From assembly GCA_009783055.1 (NCBI GenBank), contig WRHW01000004.1, positions 1 to 64,000 on the forward strand: DNA of 64,000 nucleotides, read 5' to 3'. This document shows, one piece after another, positions 34,251 through 43,593 of this stretch. Made by a program: the position numbers and the translations under genes. The first letter of the stretch is position 1; the number at the start of each line of letters is the position of its first letter. A model generated the notes under the pieces. It saw only the letters and a program-made list of their open reading frames with translations, did no database searches and was not told the origin of the DNA. This stretch comes from Holophagaceae bacterium (GTDB taxonomy: Bacteria; Acidobacteriota; Holophagae; Holophagales; Holophagaceae).

Positions 34251-34637
34251 ATGCAAGTACCAAAAAAGGATAGGAAATTTTCCAGAGTTAATTTTAAGAT
34301 CGTTGCAAATGTAAAGACGGGCGATAAGGAATTTGAAGGCGCGATTAGAAATCTCAGCATGGGTGGCTTATATCTGCTAACAGACGAGAAACTTGCGGTT
34401 GGGGATGAAGCAGGGATTTCAATTGCTTTAGATGACCAACCGGAAAACGGACTGGAAATAGATGTCAGGGTTGCAAGAGTAACAGACGATGGAATTGCAT
34501 TTGCCTTCGACAAAATCGACTTCGATTCATATATTCACTTAAAGAACCTGATAGCTCTCAACACAGGTGATGTACAAAAGCTACAGGACGAGATGGTATC
34601 TTTTCTGATTGATTCACACACTCAATCATCTGAGTGA
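34251..34637 (+). CDS. PilZ-domain c-di-GMP-binding protein
   Basis: A 128-residue single-domain PilZ protein. The c-di-GMP-binding signature is complete: the RxxxR motif in DRKFSRVNF and NLSMGGLYL (the D/NxSxxG motif). It would be a cytoplasmic receptor for the messenger made by cyclases such as the one at 14727. The start is ATG 34251, after tatggag; the frame is open to a TTG at 34197. A possible promoter is ttgatt (34187-34192) and tataat (34211-34216) with 18 bases between. Its end overlaps the convergent thioredoxin-like gene by 12 bases. Confidence 0.87.
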   Translation: MQVPKKDRKFSRVNFKIVANVKTGDKEFEGAIRNLSMGGLYLLTDEKLAVGDEAGISIALDDQPENGLEIDVRVARVTDDGIAFAFDKIDFDSYIHLKNLIALNTGDVQKLQDEMVSFLIDSHTQSSE

Positions 34638-35261
34638 TTCTAGTAGCTCAAGTAAGGCTTCTGCCATCGTCTGATCAATCTTTGGTGGATTTTCCACAAT
34701 TTTTCCCACCAGTTTTGTCCCACTGCCACCAGCAGGCGTAAATAGCCAGAAAGTCGGCACCTTTTCAACTATTTGCATTTCAGTTTGCTCAGGCCAGTGA
34801 TTTTGTTTTGTCGTCTTGTCCCTATAAGTTCCAACCCAGTGAACTGAAATGAAGGGGTTTGGCATTTCAGAAAGTTTGATTAAATCAGGAACCCAGTTAT
34901 GGCTGTCTCCGCACCAGCTACCAAAGACAACCACAATAGTGCAAGGGATGGCTATTTTTTTCCAGCGACTACATAATTCTGGTGAAATCTGAACTTTCTC
35001 ATAGGCGTTACGAAATTCACGACGATGCTCCAAAATAATGTTACTAGTTGTCTGCCCAATTATTACAGGAAGATTATCCTTACTATCTAGTGGCAAACTT
35101 CCCTTTTCTGACTGGATAAGCCCATACTTTATAGACTCCTGTGGTACAGGGGCTTCCTGTGGAGACCCAAACAGACCAAAGAGAAATAGCATTTGTAGCA
35201 TGATAGTTTCGGATGTAATGTAATCTAAATAAGTAAGATTCAAGAGCGACATTTCGCACAT
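34626..35261 (-). CDS. Thioredoxin-like protein (WCGDS)
   Basis: The protein has up to 211 residues and a thioredoxin-like core: a strand TIVVVFGSWCGDS with a single cysteine followed by GDS, and a cis-proline in EKVPTFWLF. The CxxC is reduced to one cysteine, as in a group of thioredoxin-family proteins of uncertain function, so classical disulfide exchange is doubtful. The start is unclear. The ATG at 35201 gives a short hydrophobic leader (MLQMLFLFGLFG), and the longer frame to 35261 has no ribosome-binding site either. Confidence 0.72.
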   Translation of the reverse strand: MCEMSLLNLTYLDYITSETIMLQMLFLFGLFGSPQEAPVPQESIKYGLIQSEKGSLPLDSKDNLPVIIGQTTSNIILEHRREFRNAYEKVQISPELCSRWKKIAIPCTIVVVFGSWCGDSHNWVPDLIKLSEMPNPFISVHWVGTYRDKTTKQNHWPEQTEMQIVEKVPTFWLFTPAGGSGTKLVGKIVENPPKIDQTMAEALLELLESLR

Positions 35262-35303
35262 TGAAAGTATCTATTTTACATCAAAGCATTTTTTAGGTAA
35301 TTC

Positions 35304-36107
35304 GTGTTGGAGACAAAAGAAAAATTTATTAATCGCCATTTTTCTCAAATACAGAGGCGGCTGAGGAGAAAATTGGGCACAGCCATAGCCGATTACAGGT
35401 TATTTGAGGACGGAGACAATGTATTGGTTGCTCTTTCAGGCGGTAAGGATAGCTGGGCACTGCTAGATCTTTTGCTCAATCTCAGTCGACATGCCCCCAT
35501 CCGTTTTACAATCCGCACCGCCACCGTCGATGGCGGATTCCCTGCGTTTGATCCAAGGCCAATTATTGAGAAATGTGCCGAGCTAGGCGTTCCACACATT
35601 GTATTGTCTGCGCCCATCAAACCAGTGCTCGAAGCTAAACCAGAATATAGTCCATGCGCCATGTGTTCAAGGTTGAGGAGGGGTGTGCTCTATTCCCACA
35701 TGCGAGAAATAGGTGTAAGCAAGTTAGCCTTGGGGCATAGTTTGGATGATATTTTAGAGACGCTACTAATGAACCTATTTTTTGAAGGCAGGCTAAGTAC
35801 TATGCCTTTGAAGTATCTCAGCAATGATGGAGCCATAACAGTTATCAGGCCAATAGGCACTTGTGATGAATCAGACATCATCCAATATACAAATATCCGA
35901 AATTACCCTATAGTACCGAGCGGTTGCCCCTTGGGTCTGTGCTCTGCCCCGACTTCCAAGAGACACCAAATGAAAAAGCTCATCAGCGACCTCAACGCTG
36001 ATGCGCCAGACCTAAAAAGGTGCATGTTGAGGGCAATGATGAATGTTAAGACAAGCCACTTGCTGGATAGAGATTTACTCAATCTGCCAAAAGAATGGGT
36101 AAAATGA
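35304..36107 (+). CDS. ttcA: tRNA 2-thiocytidine biosynthesis protein TtcA-like
   Basis: A PP-loop ATPase of 267 residues. TtcA thiolates cytidine 32 of tRNAs using an iron-sulfur cluster. Visible motifs are the P-loop LSGGKDSWALLDLL, the cysteine pair in PCAMCSRLRRG, GHSLDDILETLLMN and a downstream cysteine in PSGCPLGLC. The GTG start has a weak aggt upstream. Related PP-loop proteins thiolate other tRNA positions, but the CxxC position and length favour TtcA. Confidence 0.88.
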   Translation: MLETKEKFINRHFSQIQRRLRRKLGTAIADYRLFEDGDNVLVALSGGKDSWALLDLLLNLSRHAPIRFTIRTATVDGGFPAFDPRPIIEKCAELGVPHIVLSAPIKPVLEAKPEYSPCAMCSRLRRGVLYSHMREIGVSKLALGHSLDDILETLLMNLFFEGRLSTMPLKYLSNDGAITVIRPIGTCDESDIIQYTNIRNYPIVPSGCPLGLCSAPTSKRHQMKKLISDLNADAPDLKRCMLRAMMNVKTSHLLDRDLLNLPKEWVK

Positions 36108-36163
36108 GTTTATACTTAGTTTGCCTCATCTGCTTTGATGAAGCTATTTAATTGGAGATTTCT

Positions 36164-36715
36164 ATGCGAAGCATTGTTTTTACTTTAGCTCTGCCATTTT
36201 GCGTTGTGTTGTCTGCCCAAACGGGTACCAATCCAGAATCTGCGCAACTATTGGTGACAAATACAGTAAAAAAAGCAAGTACGGAGCAAAAGAGTGCGTT
36301 TGTTGCCTTCCATGCTTCATGGTGCTCATGGTGCAAAAGACTAGAAAATTTTCTTGACCTGCCCGAAGTTAAACCAATTATTGGACGCTACTTTTCCGTC
36401 CTGTGGCTCACTGTCAATGAGAGAGGGGAGAATAAATCTCTTGAAAATCCTGGAGCAAGCGATTTTTTAAAGGAATGGACAAATGGGGTTAGCTCCGGTA
36501 TACCATTTTTTGTACTTCTTGATTCTAACGAAAAGGTAGTGGCCTCTTCAATCAGAGCAATTAATCCAGGGGATAAACCAGGGAACATTGGGTTTCCTGG
36601 AAATGAAGTTGAAAGAAAATCATTTGTAGACTTTTTGAAGGTCGGCGCACCAAATATGAGTGCTACAGAAGAAAGTGTGATCATCAAAGGGCTAGAATCG
36701 ATTATGGCCAAGTGA
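36164..36715 (+). CDS. Exported thioredoxin-fold protein (WCSWC)
   Basis: A 183-residue protein with a signal peptide (about 1-18, ending VLSAQ) and a thioredoxin fold. The active site FHASWCSWCKRLE has an intact CxxC, and the cis-proline is in SGIPFFVLLD. It resembles periplasmic thiol-disulfide proteins of the DsbD gamma or thioredoxin_7 type. The start is ATG 36164 with ggag upstream; a TTG four codons earlier is inside the ribosome-binding site. A tatact at 36111-36116 may be a -10 box. Confidence 0.86.
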   Translation: MRSIVFTLALPFCVVLSAQTGTNPESAQLLVTNTVKKASTEQKSAFVAFHASWCSWCKRLENFLDLPEVKPIIGRYFSVLWLTVNERGENKSLENPGASDFLKEWTNGVSSGIPFFVLLDSNEKVVASSIRAINPGDKPGNIGFPGNEVERKSFVDFLKVGAPNMSATEESVIIKGLESIMAK

Positions 36716-36733
36716 TTTTCAAAGAACTAAGAG

Positions 36734-37594
36734 TTGATAGCTTGGTTTGTTATGACCATTAGGCCAATGCGTTTTTATCCAAAGAAGATTGCTTCAGTTT
36801 TGGCGGGATGGGCGATGTCCATCGCCTTCCCAAAACCAATCCAAAAGGTGCTTATCAAAACATTTGCTGACCATTATGACATTGATTTAGATGAAGCCGA
36901 AAAGCCACTCGAAGAATATAGGAGCCTTCAAGAGTTCTTTACACGCAGGCTAAAGCCCGGACTTCGCCCCCAAGAGCAATTGACCCCAGGGGCTATTAAC
37001 TGTCCCGTGGACGGAAAACTCCTTGCTATCGGCCGGATCGAGCATGGCACTTTATTCCAAGCAAAAGGGATGCTCTATAGTTTAGGGGACCTGCTAAAGC
37101 ATACTCCAGATGTTGAGCAGTTTGAGGGGGGGCATTTCCTCACAATTTACTTAAGTCCAAAGAATTATCATCGTATACATGTTCCCCTCAAAGGCACTGT
37201 ACAGGCTGTTTGCCGAGTAGAGGGGGAACTTTGGCCTGTCAACGACTCAAGTGTAAAACATACACCAAAGCTATATGAGCGAAACCGCCGTGCAACATGG
37301 CTAGCCAAAGGTACTGGTCAGGATAGCGGAATATCGGTAGCATGTGTATTGGTAGGGGCTACACACGTTGGTGGCTGTATTATTGATGAACAATGGCTTT
37401 TTGGCAGTAAGTTGCCAAAGGATGGTGGCCTGCTAGTAAACAATTTACCTTGTACTCCAGGGCAAGACTTAGGAATGTTTCAGTTTGGATCAACGGTAGT
37501 TCTGCTTATCGGTGGGACAATGGCCGACAAATGGAACCCTTTGAGAACAGAAGGCTATGTAGAGGTTGGCCAGCGTTTGGGCGAGTATCAATGA
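36734..37594 (+). CDS. psd: Phosphatidylserine decarboxylase (proenzyme)
   Basis: The enzyme makes phosphatidylethanolamine from phosphatidylserine at the inner membrane and depends on a self-made pyruvoyl group. The 286-residue proenzyme has RSLQEFFTRRLKPG, CPVDGKLL, the YHRIHVPLKGTV segment and, near residue 251, the self-cleavage site in FQFGSTVVLL, where Gly-Ser is cut. The start is uncertain between TTG 36734 and ATG 36752. It overlaps scpB by four bases (ATGA). The serine transferase gene is not nearby. Confidence 0.93.
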   Translation: MIAWFVMTIRPMRFYPKKIASVLAGWAMSIAFPKPIQKVLIKTFADHYDIDLDEAEKPLEEYRSLQEFFTRRLKPGLRPQEQLTPGAINCPVDGKLLAIGRIEHGTLFQAKGMLYSLGDLLKHTPDVEQFEGGHFLTIYLSPKNYHRIHVPLKGTVQAVCRVEGELWPVNDSSVKHTPKLYERNRRATWLAKGTGQDSGISVACVLVGATHVGGCIIDEQWLFGSKLPKDGGLLVNNLPCTPGQDLGMFQFGSTVVLLIGGTMADKWNPLRTEGYVEVGQRLGEYQ

Positions 37595-38220
37595 CAGAAA
37601 CAATTTTTTATCAGGAACCGAAGTGGCAAGATGGCGGAAATCTCCTTGGTGCCCTAGAGGCTCTTTTCTCTGCTACAGGCGAAATCCTCACGATGGATCG
37701 ATTGCGTGAATTGACGGGTCTGGGTGAAGGAGTTATTCGTCAAGGGATCGAAGCTCTACAGGAACGATACCAACCACCAAAAGGTGTTCGACTGTTGGAA
37801 GTCGGAGGAGGATGGCGACTATCCATAGCAATCGAATACACTGACTTGGTATCAAAATTGGTGACAACCCTCCGCAAAGGTCGCCTGACATCTGCCCAAA
37901 GGGATATTTTGGCACTCATAGCCTACAGACAGCCAATAACGATACCTGAAATAAATGAATTTAGAGGTGTTACCTCCACATCTCATCAAATAAAGAGTCT
38001 TCTCGATAGAGAACTAATAATGCCAGTTGGACGCAAACATGTTGTTGGTAGGCCGATGATGTATGCAACCACAACAGGATTTTTGTTGCGTTTTGGGCTT
38101 AGGGATTTACAAGATCTACCAAAGTTAGCAGATTTCGGAGAAAGCAACTTAGAGGCTAACGCACTAACTCAGATAGAAAAAACCCTGCCAAATGATGGAT
38201 TGTTCACTGGCAACTCCTAA
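37591..38220 (+). CDS. scpB: Segregation and condensation protein B
   Basis: ScpB is the winged-helix subunit of the SMC-ScpA-ScpB complex that organises the chromosome. The 209 residues begin with the ALEALFSATGEILTMDRL entry and contain the second winged-helix core (RKGRLTSAQRDILALIAY, QPITIPEINEFRGV, LLDRELIMPVGRKHVVGRP). The ATG overlaps the psd stop; the open frame runs further into psd but no better start exists. The partner scpA is not in the window, which is unusual because the two are often adjacent. Confidence 0.92.
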   Translation: MTETIFYQEPKWQDGGNLLGALEALFSATGEILTMDRLRELTGLGEGVIRQGIEALQERYQPPKGVRLLEVGGGWRLSIAIEYTDLVSKLVTTLRKGRLTSAQRDILALIAYRQPITIPEINEFRGVTSTSHQIKSLLDRELIMPVGRKHVVGRPMMYATTTGFLLRFGLRDLQDLPKLADFGESNLEANALTQIEKTLPNDGLFTGNS

Positions 38221-38312
38221 ATTTTGAGTGATTTAAGAACTCTGTGGGGATTTTGAAAATGGCTCACCATTACGTCCAAAAAATCCATTAATGCGCCATT
38301 TTTTATCTGTCC

Positions 38313-38828
38313 TTAACCATTCGCCGGGAAAGGATTGACAAAAACTCTTGTGGCAAGCTCATTATCAAAAGTTAAGAGATCTCCTCTATTTTCGCGAATC
38401 AGCCTTAGTTTATCTAAAATGTCATTAACATTGGCCTCTTCTTCAACCTGCTCATTTGCAAACCACATTACAAACTGATAGCATGCATGGTCGGATTCCT
38501 GCAAAGCTTGTGTAGCTATGGCATTAATGCTTTTTGTGATTTTTTGCTCATGGTCAAGAACCATCTCAAAAAGCCCATAAACGCCATCGAAGGTCTTAGG
38601 AGGTTGCGCAATATCTGTAAATGATGGACTAGACCCGCGCTCAATAATGTACTCATATATATGAGTACCATGGGCCAATTCTTCCTGTGCCTGCACGAAA
38701 AGCCAATGGGCTGTTCCTTTCAGACCCAATCTGGTGGCGAAAGCAGACATGCCAAGATATAGGTATGCCGAATAATACTCAGCATTTACTTGATTGCTTA
38801 ATTCTTTTGCTAACTCAACACTCAGCAT
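38313..38828 (-). CDS. Bacterial ferritin
   Basis: A 171-residue non-heme ferritin that stores iron as a mineral in a 24-subunit shell. Ferroxidase ligands are in place: Glu in NAEYYSAYLY, the EELAHGTHIYEYI pair, and the later Glu residues in NEQVEEEANVNDIL. The four-helix bundle and length are standard. A strong agggag precedes the ATG. It converges with scpB. Confidence 0.95.
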   Translation of the reverse strand: MLSVELAKELSNQVNAEYYSAYLYLGMSAFATRLGLKGTAHWLFVQAQEELAHGTHIYEYIIERGSSPSFTDIAQPPKTFDGVYGLFEMVLDHEQKITKSINAIATQALQESDHACYQFVMWFANEQVEEEANVNDILDKLRLIRENRGDLLTFDNELATRVFVNPFPANG

Positions 38829-39139
38829 GGTTAGTCACTCCCTCTCAATAGTTTATTTGAAACACTGCCCCAACAATCCATAAAAAACTTTATCACATGG
38901 CTCTTCGTTCTGCATCACTAGGTATAGCAAAAATTAAATCGCCTTTCAGCTAGAAGTGATTTCAAAAACCTTTGTTTCATCTGAGTCTTTTCAAGAACCT
39001 CATCTGGTATTGAAATTACTTGTTGTCAAACTATAAAAAGCTAATTGCAATATTATCGAAGTCCCTAGCGTGATAGCGTAAACTTAATTAAGGGCAACCT
39101 AGTCTTGCTTTTAGTCATCACATTTTTTTACCCACCGAG
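38829..39139. other. Intergenic region, candidate promoter only
   Basis: The region is 311 bases between divergent ferritin and restriction genes. A possible promoter for the restriction gene is ttgaaa (39010-39015) and tataaa (39032-39037), 16 bases apart. I see no reading frame, tRNA or riboswitch. Confidence 0.5.
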
Positions 39140-42100
39140 ATGAGCATGACCTCAACCAGAAACCACGCGATTGAAATTACGGCTTACATAGCCGAGCTAA
39201 ATCGCCAGTATGCATCCCCAAAGCCAACCGAGCACTCCTACCGCCCTGCACTGGCGCAGTTGCTCAAAGAATTGCTACCACAAGTGAACCCATCCAACGA
39301 ACAGGGGCGAACAGAGTGTGGAGCCCCAGATTATGTATTACTTCGTCTCAAAGACAATATCCCCATAGCGTATATTGAGGCAAAAGACATAGGCGACCCA
39401 GACCTTAATGGGCAAAACAAAAACAAAGAGCAGTTTGACCGCTACAAGAACGCCCTAGACAGCATAATTTTCACCGACTACCTAGACTTCATATTCTGCA
39501 AACAGGGCAGTGTCGTTGAATCTGTCCGAGTTGGAGAAATTAATAACGGAAGGATTGCCCCCATCAGGAATGCCTTCGACAAGTTTCAAAGCCTCATCGA
39601 AGCATTTGCCGAATCGAGCCCGCAGACAATCAAATCACCGGCCAGCCTCGCTAACATCATGGCCAACAAAGCCCGCTTGATGGCCAATGTCTTCGAGGAA
39701 TCTCTTACAAAACTGAATGGTGACAGTACCCTAACAGGACAGATGACAGCTTTCAAAAGCTATCTAATTCACGACATTTCAGCCAAGGAATTTGCAGACC
39801 TATACGCCCAGACTATTGCCTATGGCCTGTTTGCCGCCCGTATCCATGACACATCAATAGACGCATTCAGCCGAAAGAGTGCCGCCGAACTCATACCCAA
39901 AACAAACCCCTTTTTGAGGAATCTTTTTCAGACAATCGCAGGTTTCGACCTTGACAGGAGTATAAGCTGGATTGTTGACGACCTCGCACAAGCATTCAGG
40001 GCAACAGACATTAGTGCAGTGTTAGAAGGCATTGGACAAACATCAAAACATACCGACCCCCTAATCCATTTCTATGAAGACTTCTTGACAGCCTATGACC
40101 CAATGCTTAGAAAGAGTCGAGGGGTTTGGTACACCCCAAAGCCCGTGGTCAAGTTCATCGTTTCAGCAGTGGATGAAATACTTAAAACTGAATTCAAATT
40201 ACCAAAAGGGCTTGCCGACAGCTCAAAAATCAGAATCAAACCTGACAAAAACACACAACTTGAAGTCCACAAAGTCCAAATACTAGACCCCGCCACGGGA
40301 ACTGGGACATTCTTGGCCGAAACAGTAAGGCAAATTAATGAACAGTACAAAGACCAGGCTGGTGCATGGCAATCATATGTAGAGCAGAACCTCATTCCGC
40401 GACTAAATGCCTTCGAAATACTCATGGCACCATACGCTATGGCACACCTTAAATTGGATAGGCTTTTGGCAGAAACAGGATACATACATAAGGGGAATCA
40501 ACGCCTGCGGATATTTCTGACAAATTCCTTGGAAGAACACCACCCAGACACAGGAACCCTCTTTGCTCAATTCCTTGCCAACGAAGCCAGGGAAGCCAAC
40601 AGTGTAAAAAAGAACTGCCCAGTGATGGTCATCATGGGTAACCCGCCGTATTCAATTAGTACTAGCAACAAAGGGGAATGGATAAATAACCAATTACAGG
40701 ATTACAAAAAAGGACTAAACGAAAAGAACATCCAGCCCCTTTCTGACGATTTCATCAAATTTATACGTTTGGGGCAATATTACATAGAAAAGAACGGCGA
40801 AGGAATATTGGCTTACATCTCCAACAATAGCTTTATTGATGGGCTGATCCACCGCCAGATGCGGAAGAGCCTGCTCGAAGTATTCGATAAAATCTATATC
40901 CTTGACCTGCATGGCAACGCAAAGAGAAAAGAAACCTCCCCTGATGGTAGTAAAGACGAAAACGTATTTGACATACAGCAGGGTGTTTCGATTAACATTT
41001 TTGTTAAGACCAACACAAAAACCAACAAGAAAGCCCATTCTGCCCGCGTCTTTCACTATGACTTGTTCGGCAAGCGTGACGAAAAATACAGTTTTTTGAG
41101 CAACACATCCCTTGATAAAGTACCTTGGTCTGAACTTGCCTTAAAGGATGACAGGTACTTTTTTGTGCCAAAAGATTTTGAACTGAAAGATGAATATGAA
41201 GCGGGATTCAAGATTGATGAATTGTTCCCTGTCAATTCAAGTGGAGTTACTACGCATGATGATTCTAATTTAGTAAACTTTGATCCTTTTGACAAAAACA
41301 ATCACCAATACGCATACCGGCCATTTGACATTCGCAATATCAACTATGACCTGAAAAAAGTCGTGAGGCATAGGTACTCTGTAATGAAAAACTTTATCCT
41401 TGGCTCAAATATTGGGTTAGTGATTTCAAGGCAAACGACTACGAATACTTGGTCGCATGTTCAAATAATCAAAGAAATAAACGATAGAAGAATCCACTAT
41501 AGCAACAAAGGCGCACCAGTATCATGCCCGTTATTTCTGTATTCTGACCATAATGTTGGATTCCGCATACCTAACCTAAACATAGAGATAGTCAACAAAA
41601 TAGCTCAAATCATCAAACTCGGATTTGAACCCGAAAAGAGTAGCAACAAAAACAAATTTGCCCCAATAGACATACTGGACTACGTCTACGCAGTGTTGCA
41701 CTCCCCAAGCTACCGCAATAAATACAAAGAGTTTCTTAAAATTGACTTCCCCCGCGTGCCATATCCCACTTCTGCAACCCAGTTCCACCACTTGGCAAAA
41801 TTTGGTTCTGAACTGCGCCTGTTGCATTTAATGGATCATCCAGAACTTCAAAAAATCATTCGCGACTATCCATTCCCCATGTCTGGCGATAACATGGTTG
41901 ACAGACTGCGTTGGGAAGCATCAATAGACAGTTCTACTGGCAAAGTCTGGATAAACAACACCCAGTACTTCGACAAAGTACCATTGACAGTTTGGGAGTT
42001 CTACATTGGTGGCTACCGACCAGCCCAGAAATGGCTAAAAGACCGCAAAGGGCGCAGGCTTGCCTTTGAGGATATAGAACACTACCAGAAAATAATTACA

Positions 42101-42145
42101 GCTCTGGAAAAGACTGATGAAATAATGAGAAAAATTGACGAGTAA
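39140..42145 (+). CDS. Single-chain restriction-methylation enzyme, type ISP-like without helicase
   Basis: The protein has 1001 residues. The N-terminal domain has a PD-(D/E)xK nuclease pattern: Asp64 in GAPDYVLL, then Glu80 and Lys82 in YIEAKDIG. An N6-adenine methyltransferase follows, with the SAM loop LDPATGTGTFLAE near residue 383 and the catalytic NPPY near 500. The C-terminal third resembles the type ISP target-recognition tail (FYIGGYRPAQKWLKDR, HYQKIITALEKT). Type ISP enzymes normally carry a helicase between nuclease and methylase; it is absent here, making a type IIG-like layout. The start may be ATG 39140 or 39146. No other defence gene adjoins it. Confidence 0.85.
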   Translation: MSMTSTRNHAIEITAYIAELNRQYASPKPTEHSYRPALAQLLKELLPQVNPSNEQGRTECGAPDYVLLRLKDNIPIAYIEAKDIGDPDLNGQNKNKEQFDRYKNALDSIIFTDYLDFIFCKQGSVVESVRVGEINNGRIAPIRNAFDKFQSLIEAFAESSPQTIKSPASLANIMANKARLMANVFEESLTKLNGDSTLTGQMTAFKSYLIHDISAKEFADLYAQTIAYGLFAARIHDTSIDAFSRKSAAELIPKTNPFLRNLFQTIAGFDLDRSISWIVDDLAQAFRATDISAVLEGIGQTSKHTDPLIHFYEDFLTAYDPMLRKSRGVWYTPKPVVKFIVSAVDEILKTEFKLPKGLADSSKIRIKPDKNTQLEVHKVQILDPATGTGTFLAETVRQINEQYKDQAGAWQSYVEQNLIPRLNAFEILMAPYAMAHLKLDRLLAETGYIHKGNQRLRIFLTNSLEEHHPDTGTLFAQFLANEAREANSVKKNCPVMVIMGNPPYSISTSNKGEWINNQLQDYKKGLNEKNIQPLSDDFIKFIRLGQYYIEKNGEGILAYISNNSFIDGLIHRQMRKSLLEVFDKIYILDLHGNAKRKETSPDGSKDENVFDIQQGVSINIFVKTNTKTNKKAHSARVFHYDLFGKRDEKYSFLSNTSLDKVPWSELALKDDRYFFVPKDFELKDEYEAGFKIDELFPVNSSGVTTHDDSNLVNFDPFDKNNHQYAYRPFDIRNINYDLKKVVRHRYSVMKNFILGSNIGLVISRQTTTNTWSHVQIIKEINDRRIHYSNKGAPVSCPLFLYSDHNVGFRIPNLNIEIVNKIAQIIKLGFEPEKSSNKNKFAPIDILDYVYAVLHSPSYRNKYKEFLKIDFPRVPYPTSATQFHHLAKFGSELRLLHLMDHPELQKIIRDYPFPMSGDNMVDRLRWEASIDSSTGKVWINNTQYFDKVPLTVWEFYIGGYRPAQKWLKDRKGRRLAFEDIEHYQKIITALEKTDEIMRKIDE

Positions 42146-42236
42146 ACATAGCAATATTATTCGACATGGGCTATGATTCTACCCAAAGATGGGAACAAAT
42201 GTAGTATACTATCCTAAAGAGTGTCAAGGAGATACG

Positions 42237-43412
42237 ATGAAATTTACAATAAAGCCGATAATACTCGCTCTTCTCCTGTTTCCATTATCCATCGTGGCCC
42301 AGGAGTCACAGCTAGTTGTTACCCACGGTCCTTACCTGCAGGAGCTTTCTGTTGATGGAGTCACCGTGCTTTGGACTACCAACAGTCCCTGCGTTGGCCG
42401 GGTGGAGTATGGCTCGGGCGAATCGTTCCAGATGGCTCAATCCGTGCGCCATGGACTGGTCAATGCAAATACTACCAATCACGCTGTGAGGATCACAGGG
42501 CTAAAGCCAGGGCAAAAATATCAGTACCGCTTGGTCAGTACAGATATAGTCAAATTCGGCGCATATAATACAACCCTAGGGAAAACAGATACTAGTCCGA
42601 CCTACTCCTTTTCCACCTTGAATCCAATACCTTCAGAATTTTCATTTGTTGTCACGCAGGATATTCATAGTCAGGCCGAAAAATATACGTCATTGCTGGA
42701 CAAAGTGAATGTTGAGACTGCAGAGTTTGTAGTACTGAACGGAGACATAGACAACGACCCAATAGAAGAATCACAAATATATTCAGGTCATTTAGATATT
42801 TCTGTCCAGAGATTCGCAAAGGAAAAGCCATTTTTGTTAGTTACAGGAAACCATGAAACCCGTGGGGCCTTTGCGCGCAAGTTGTTCGATCTATACCCCC
42901 ACACATCTGGTCGCCAGTATTACAGCTTTGTCCATGGCGGAGTGTATTTCATGATATTGGCCTCCGGCGAGGACAAACCAGATGACCATCCTGTATATGC
43001 AGGATTAAATGCCTTCGATGATTATCGTGCAGAGCAGGCCGCATGGATAGCACAGGAACTGCAAAGCAGAGCGGCGATGTCAGCGCGCTATCGCATAGTT
43101 TTCACTCACATTCCGGCCTATATTGACTTCAAAGAAGCAGAGGGGAGAACAAGCCAAGGCTATACAGTGGCCAAATTGCGTGAAATCTGGGCACCACTCT
43201 TTATAAGCGGCAAGGTCGATTTAGTCATATCTGGCCATAACCATCGTCATTCTTGGGGTGCACCAAATCCAGACAAAGGTGACTATGCCTTATTGATTGG
43301 TTCCAATCAGGAAATCGAAACTATCAAAATTAAAGAAAATGCTATAGAAATTGAAGTCCAAAGCCTAGCAGGCGACAGCAAAAATTATCAGGTACCTAGA
43401 CGGATACAATAG
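42237..43412 (+). CDS. Exported purple-acid-phosphatase-like metallophosphoesterase
   Basis: A 391-residue exported protein with a signal peptide (about 1-20, ending IVAQ) and an N-terminal fibronectin-like domain (THGPYLQELSVDGVTVLWTT, KPGQKYQYRL) typical of purple acid phosphatases. The phosphoesterase domain has GDIDND, GNHETRG and GHNHRH. The first motif reads DIHSQ in place of the usual GDxH, and keeps the Asp and His. Start ATG 42237 follows aaggag; the open frame extends to 42189. A tatact at 42205-42210 may be its -10 box. Confidence 0.88.
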   Translation: MKFTIKPIILALLLFPLSIVAQESQLVVTHGPYLQELSVDGVTVLWTTNSPCVGRVEYGSGESFQMAQSVRHGLVNANTTNHAVRITGLKPGQKYQYRLVSTDIVKFGAYNTTLGKTDTSPTYSFSTLNPIPSEFSFVVTQDIHSQAEKYTSLLDKVNVETAEFVVLNGDIDNDPIEESQIYSGHLDISVQRFAKEKPFLLVTGNHETRGAFARKLFDLYPHTSGRQYYSFVHGGVYFMILASGEDKPDDHPVYAGLNAFDDYRAEQAAWIAQELQSRAAMSARYRIVFTHIPAYIDFKEAEGRTSQGYTVAKLREIWAPLFISGKVDLVISGHNHRHSWGAPNPDKGDYALLIGSNQEIETIKIKENAIEIEVQSLAGDSKNYQVPRRIQ

Positions 43413-43456
43413 TATTCATGTTGGAAGTAAAGGAGCAACTGGAGTGAGCAAAGCAT

Positions 43457-43493
43457 CATACCGAGTGCGATCTTTTGTTCGCTACTCGGTATG
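43457..43493. terminator. Strong hairpin downstream of the phosphatase gene
   Basis: The arms cataccgagtgcga and tcgctactcggtatg pair over 14 bases with one bulged base and an 8-base loop. No run of T follows on either strand, so factor-independent termination is doubtful. It could instead be a transcript-stabilising stem or an operator. Confidence 0.45.
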
Positions 43494-43593
43494 AGTCAAT
43501 TTCAGCACCCTGAGGGTTTAGGAAATGACAAAATATTTAGCTACAATAAACTAATAGTCCGATTTGACGTATCCTAGTACTAAAGGTGGACTC

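Noticed and set aside
37450-37590. Extended N-terminus for scpB
   Set aside because: It lies within psd in another frame and the ScpB domain starts after ATG 37591, which overlaps the psd stop.
38256-38302. Terminator between scpB and ferritin
   Set aside because: The arms aaaatggc and gccatttt are 31 bases apart, too wide for a convincing terminator, though T follows the second arm.
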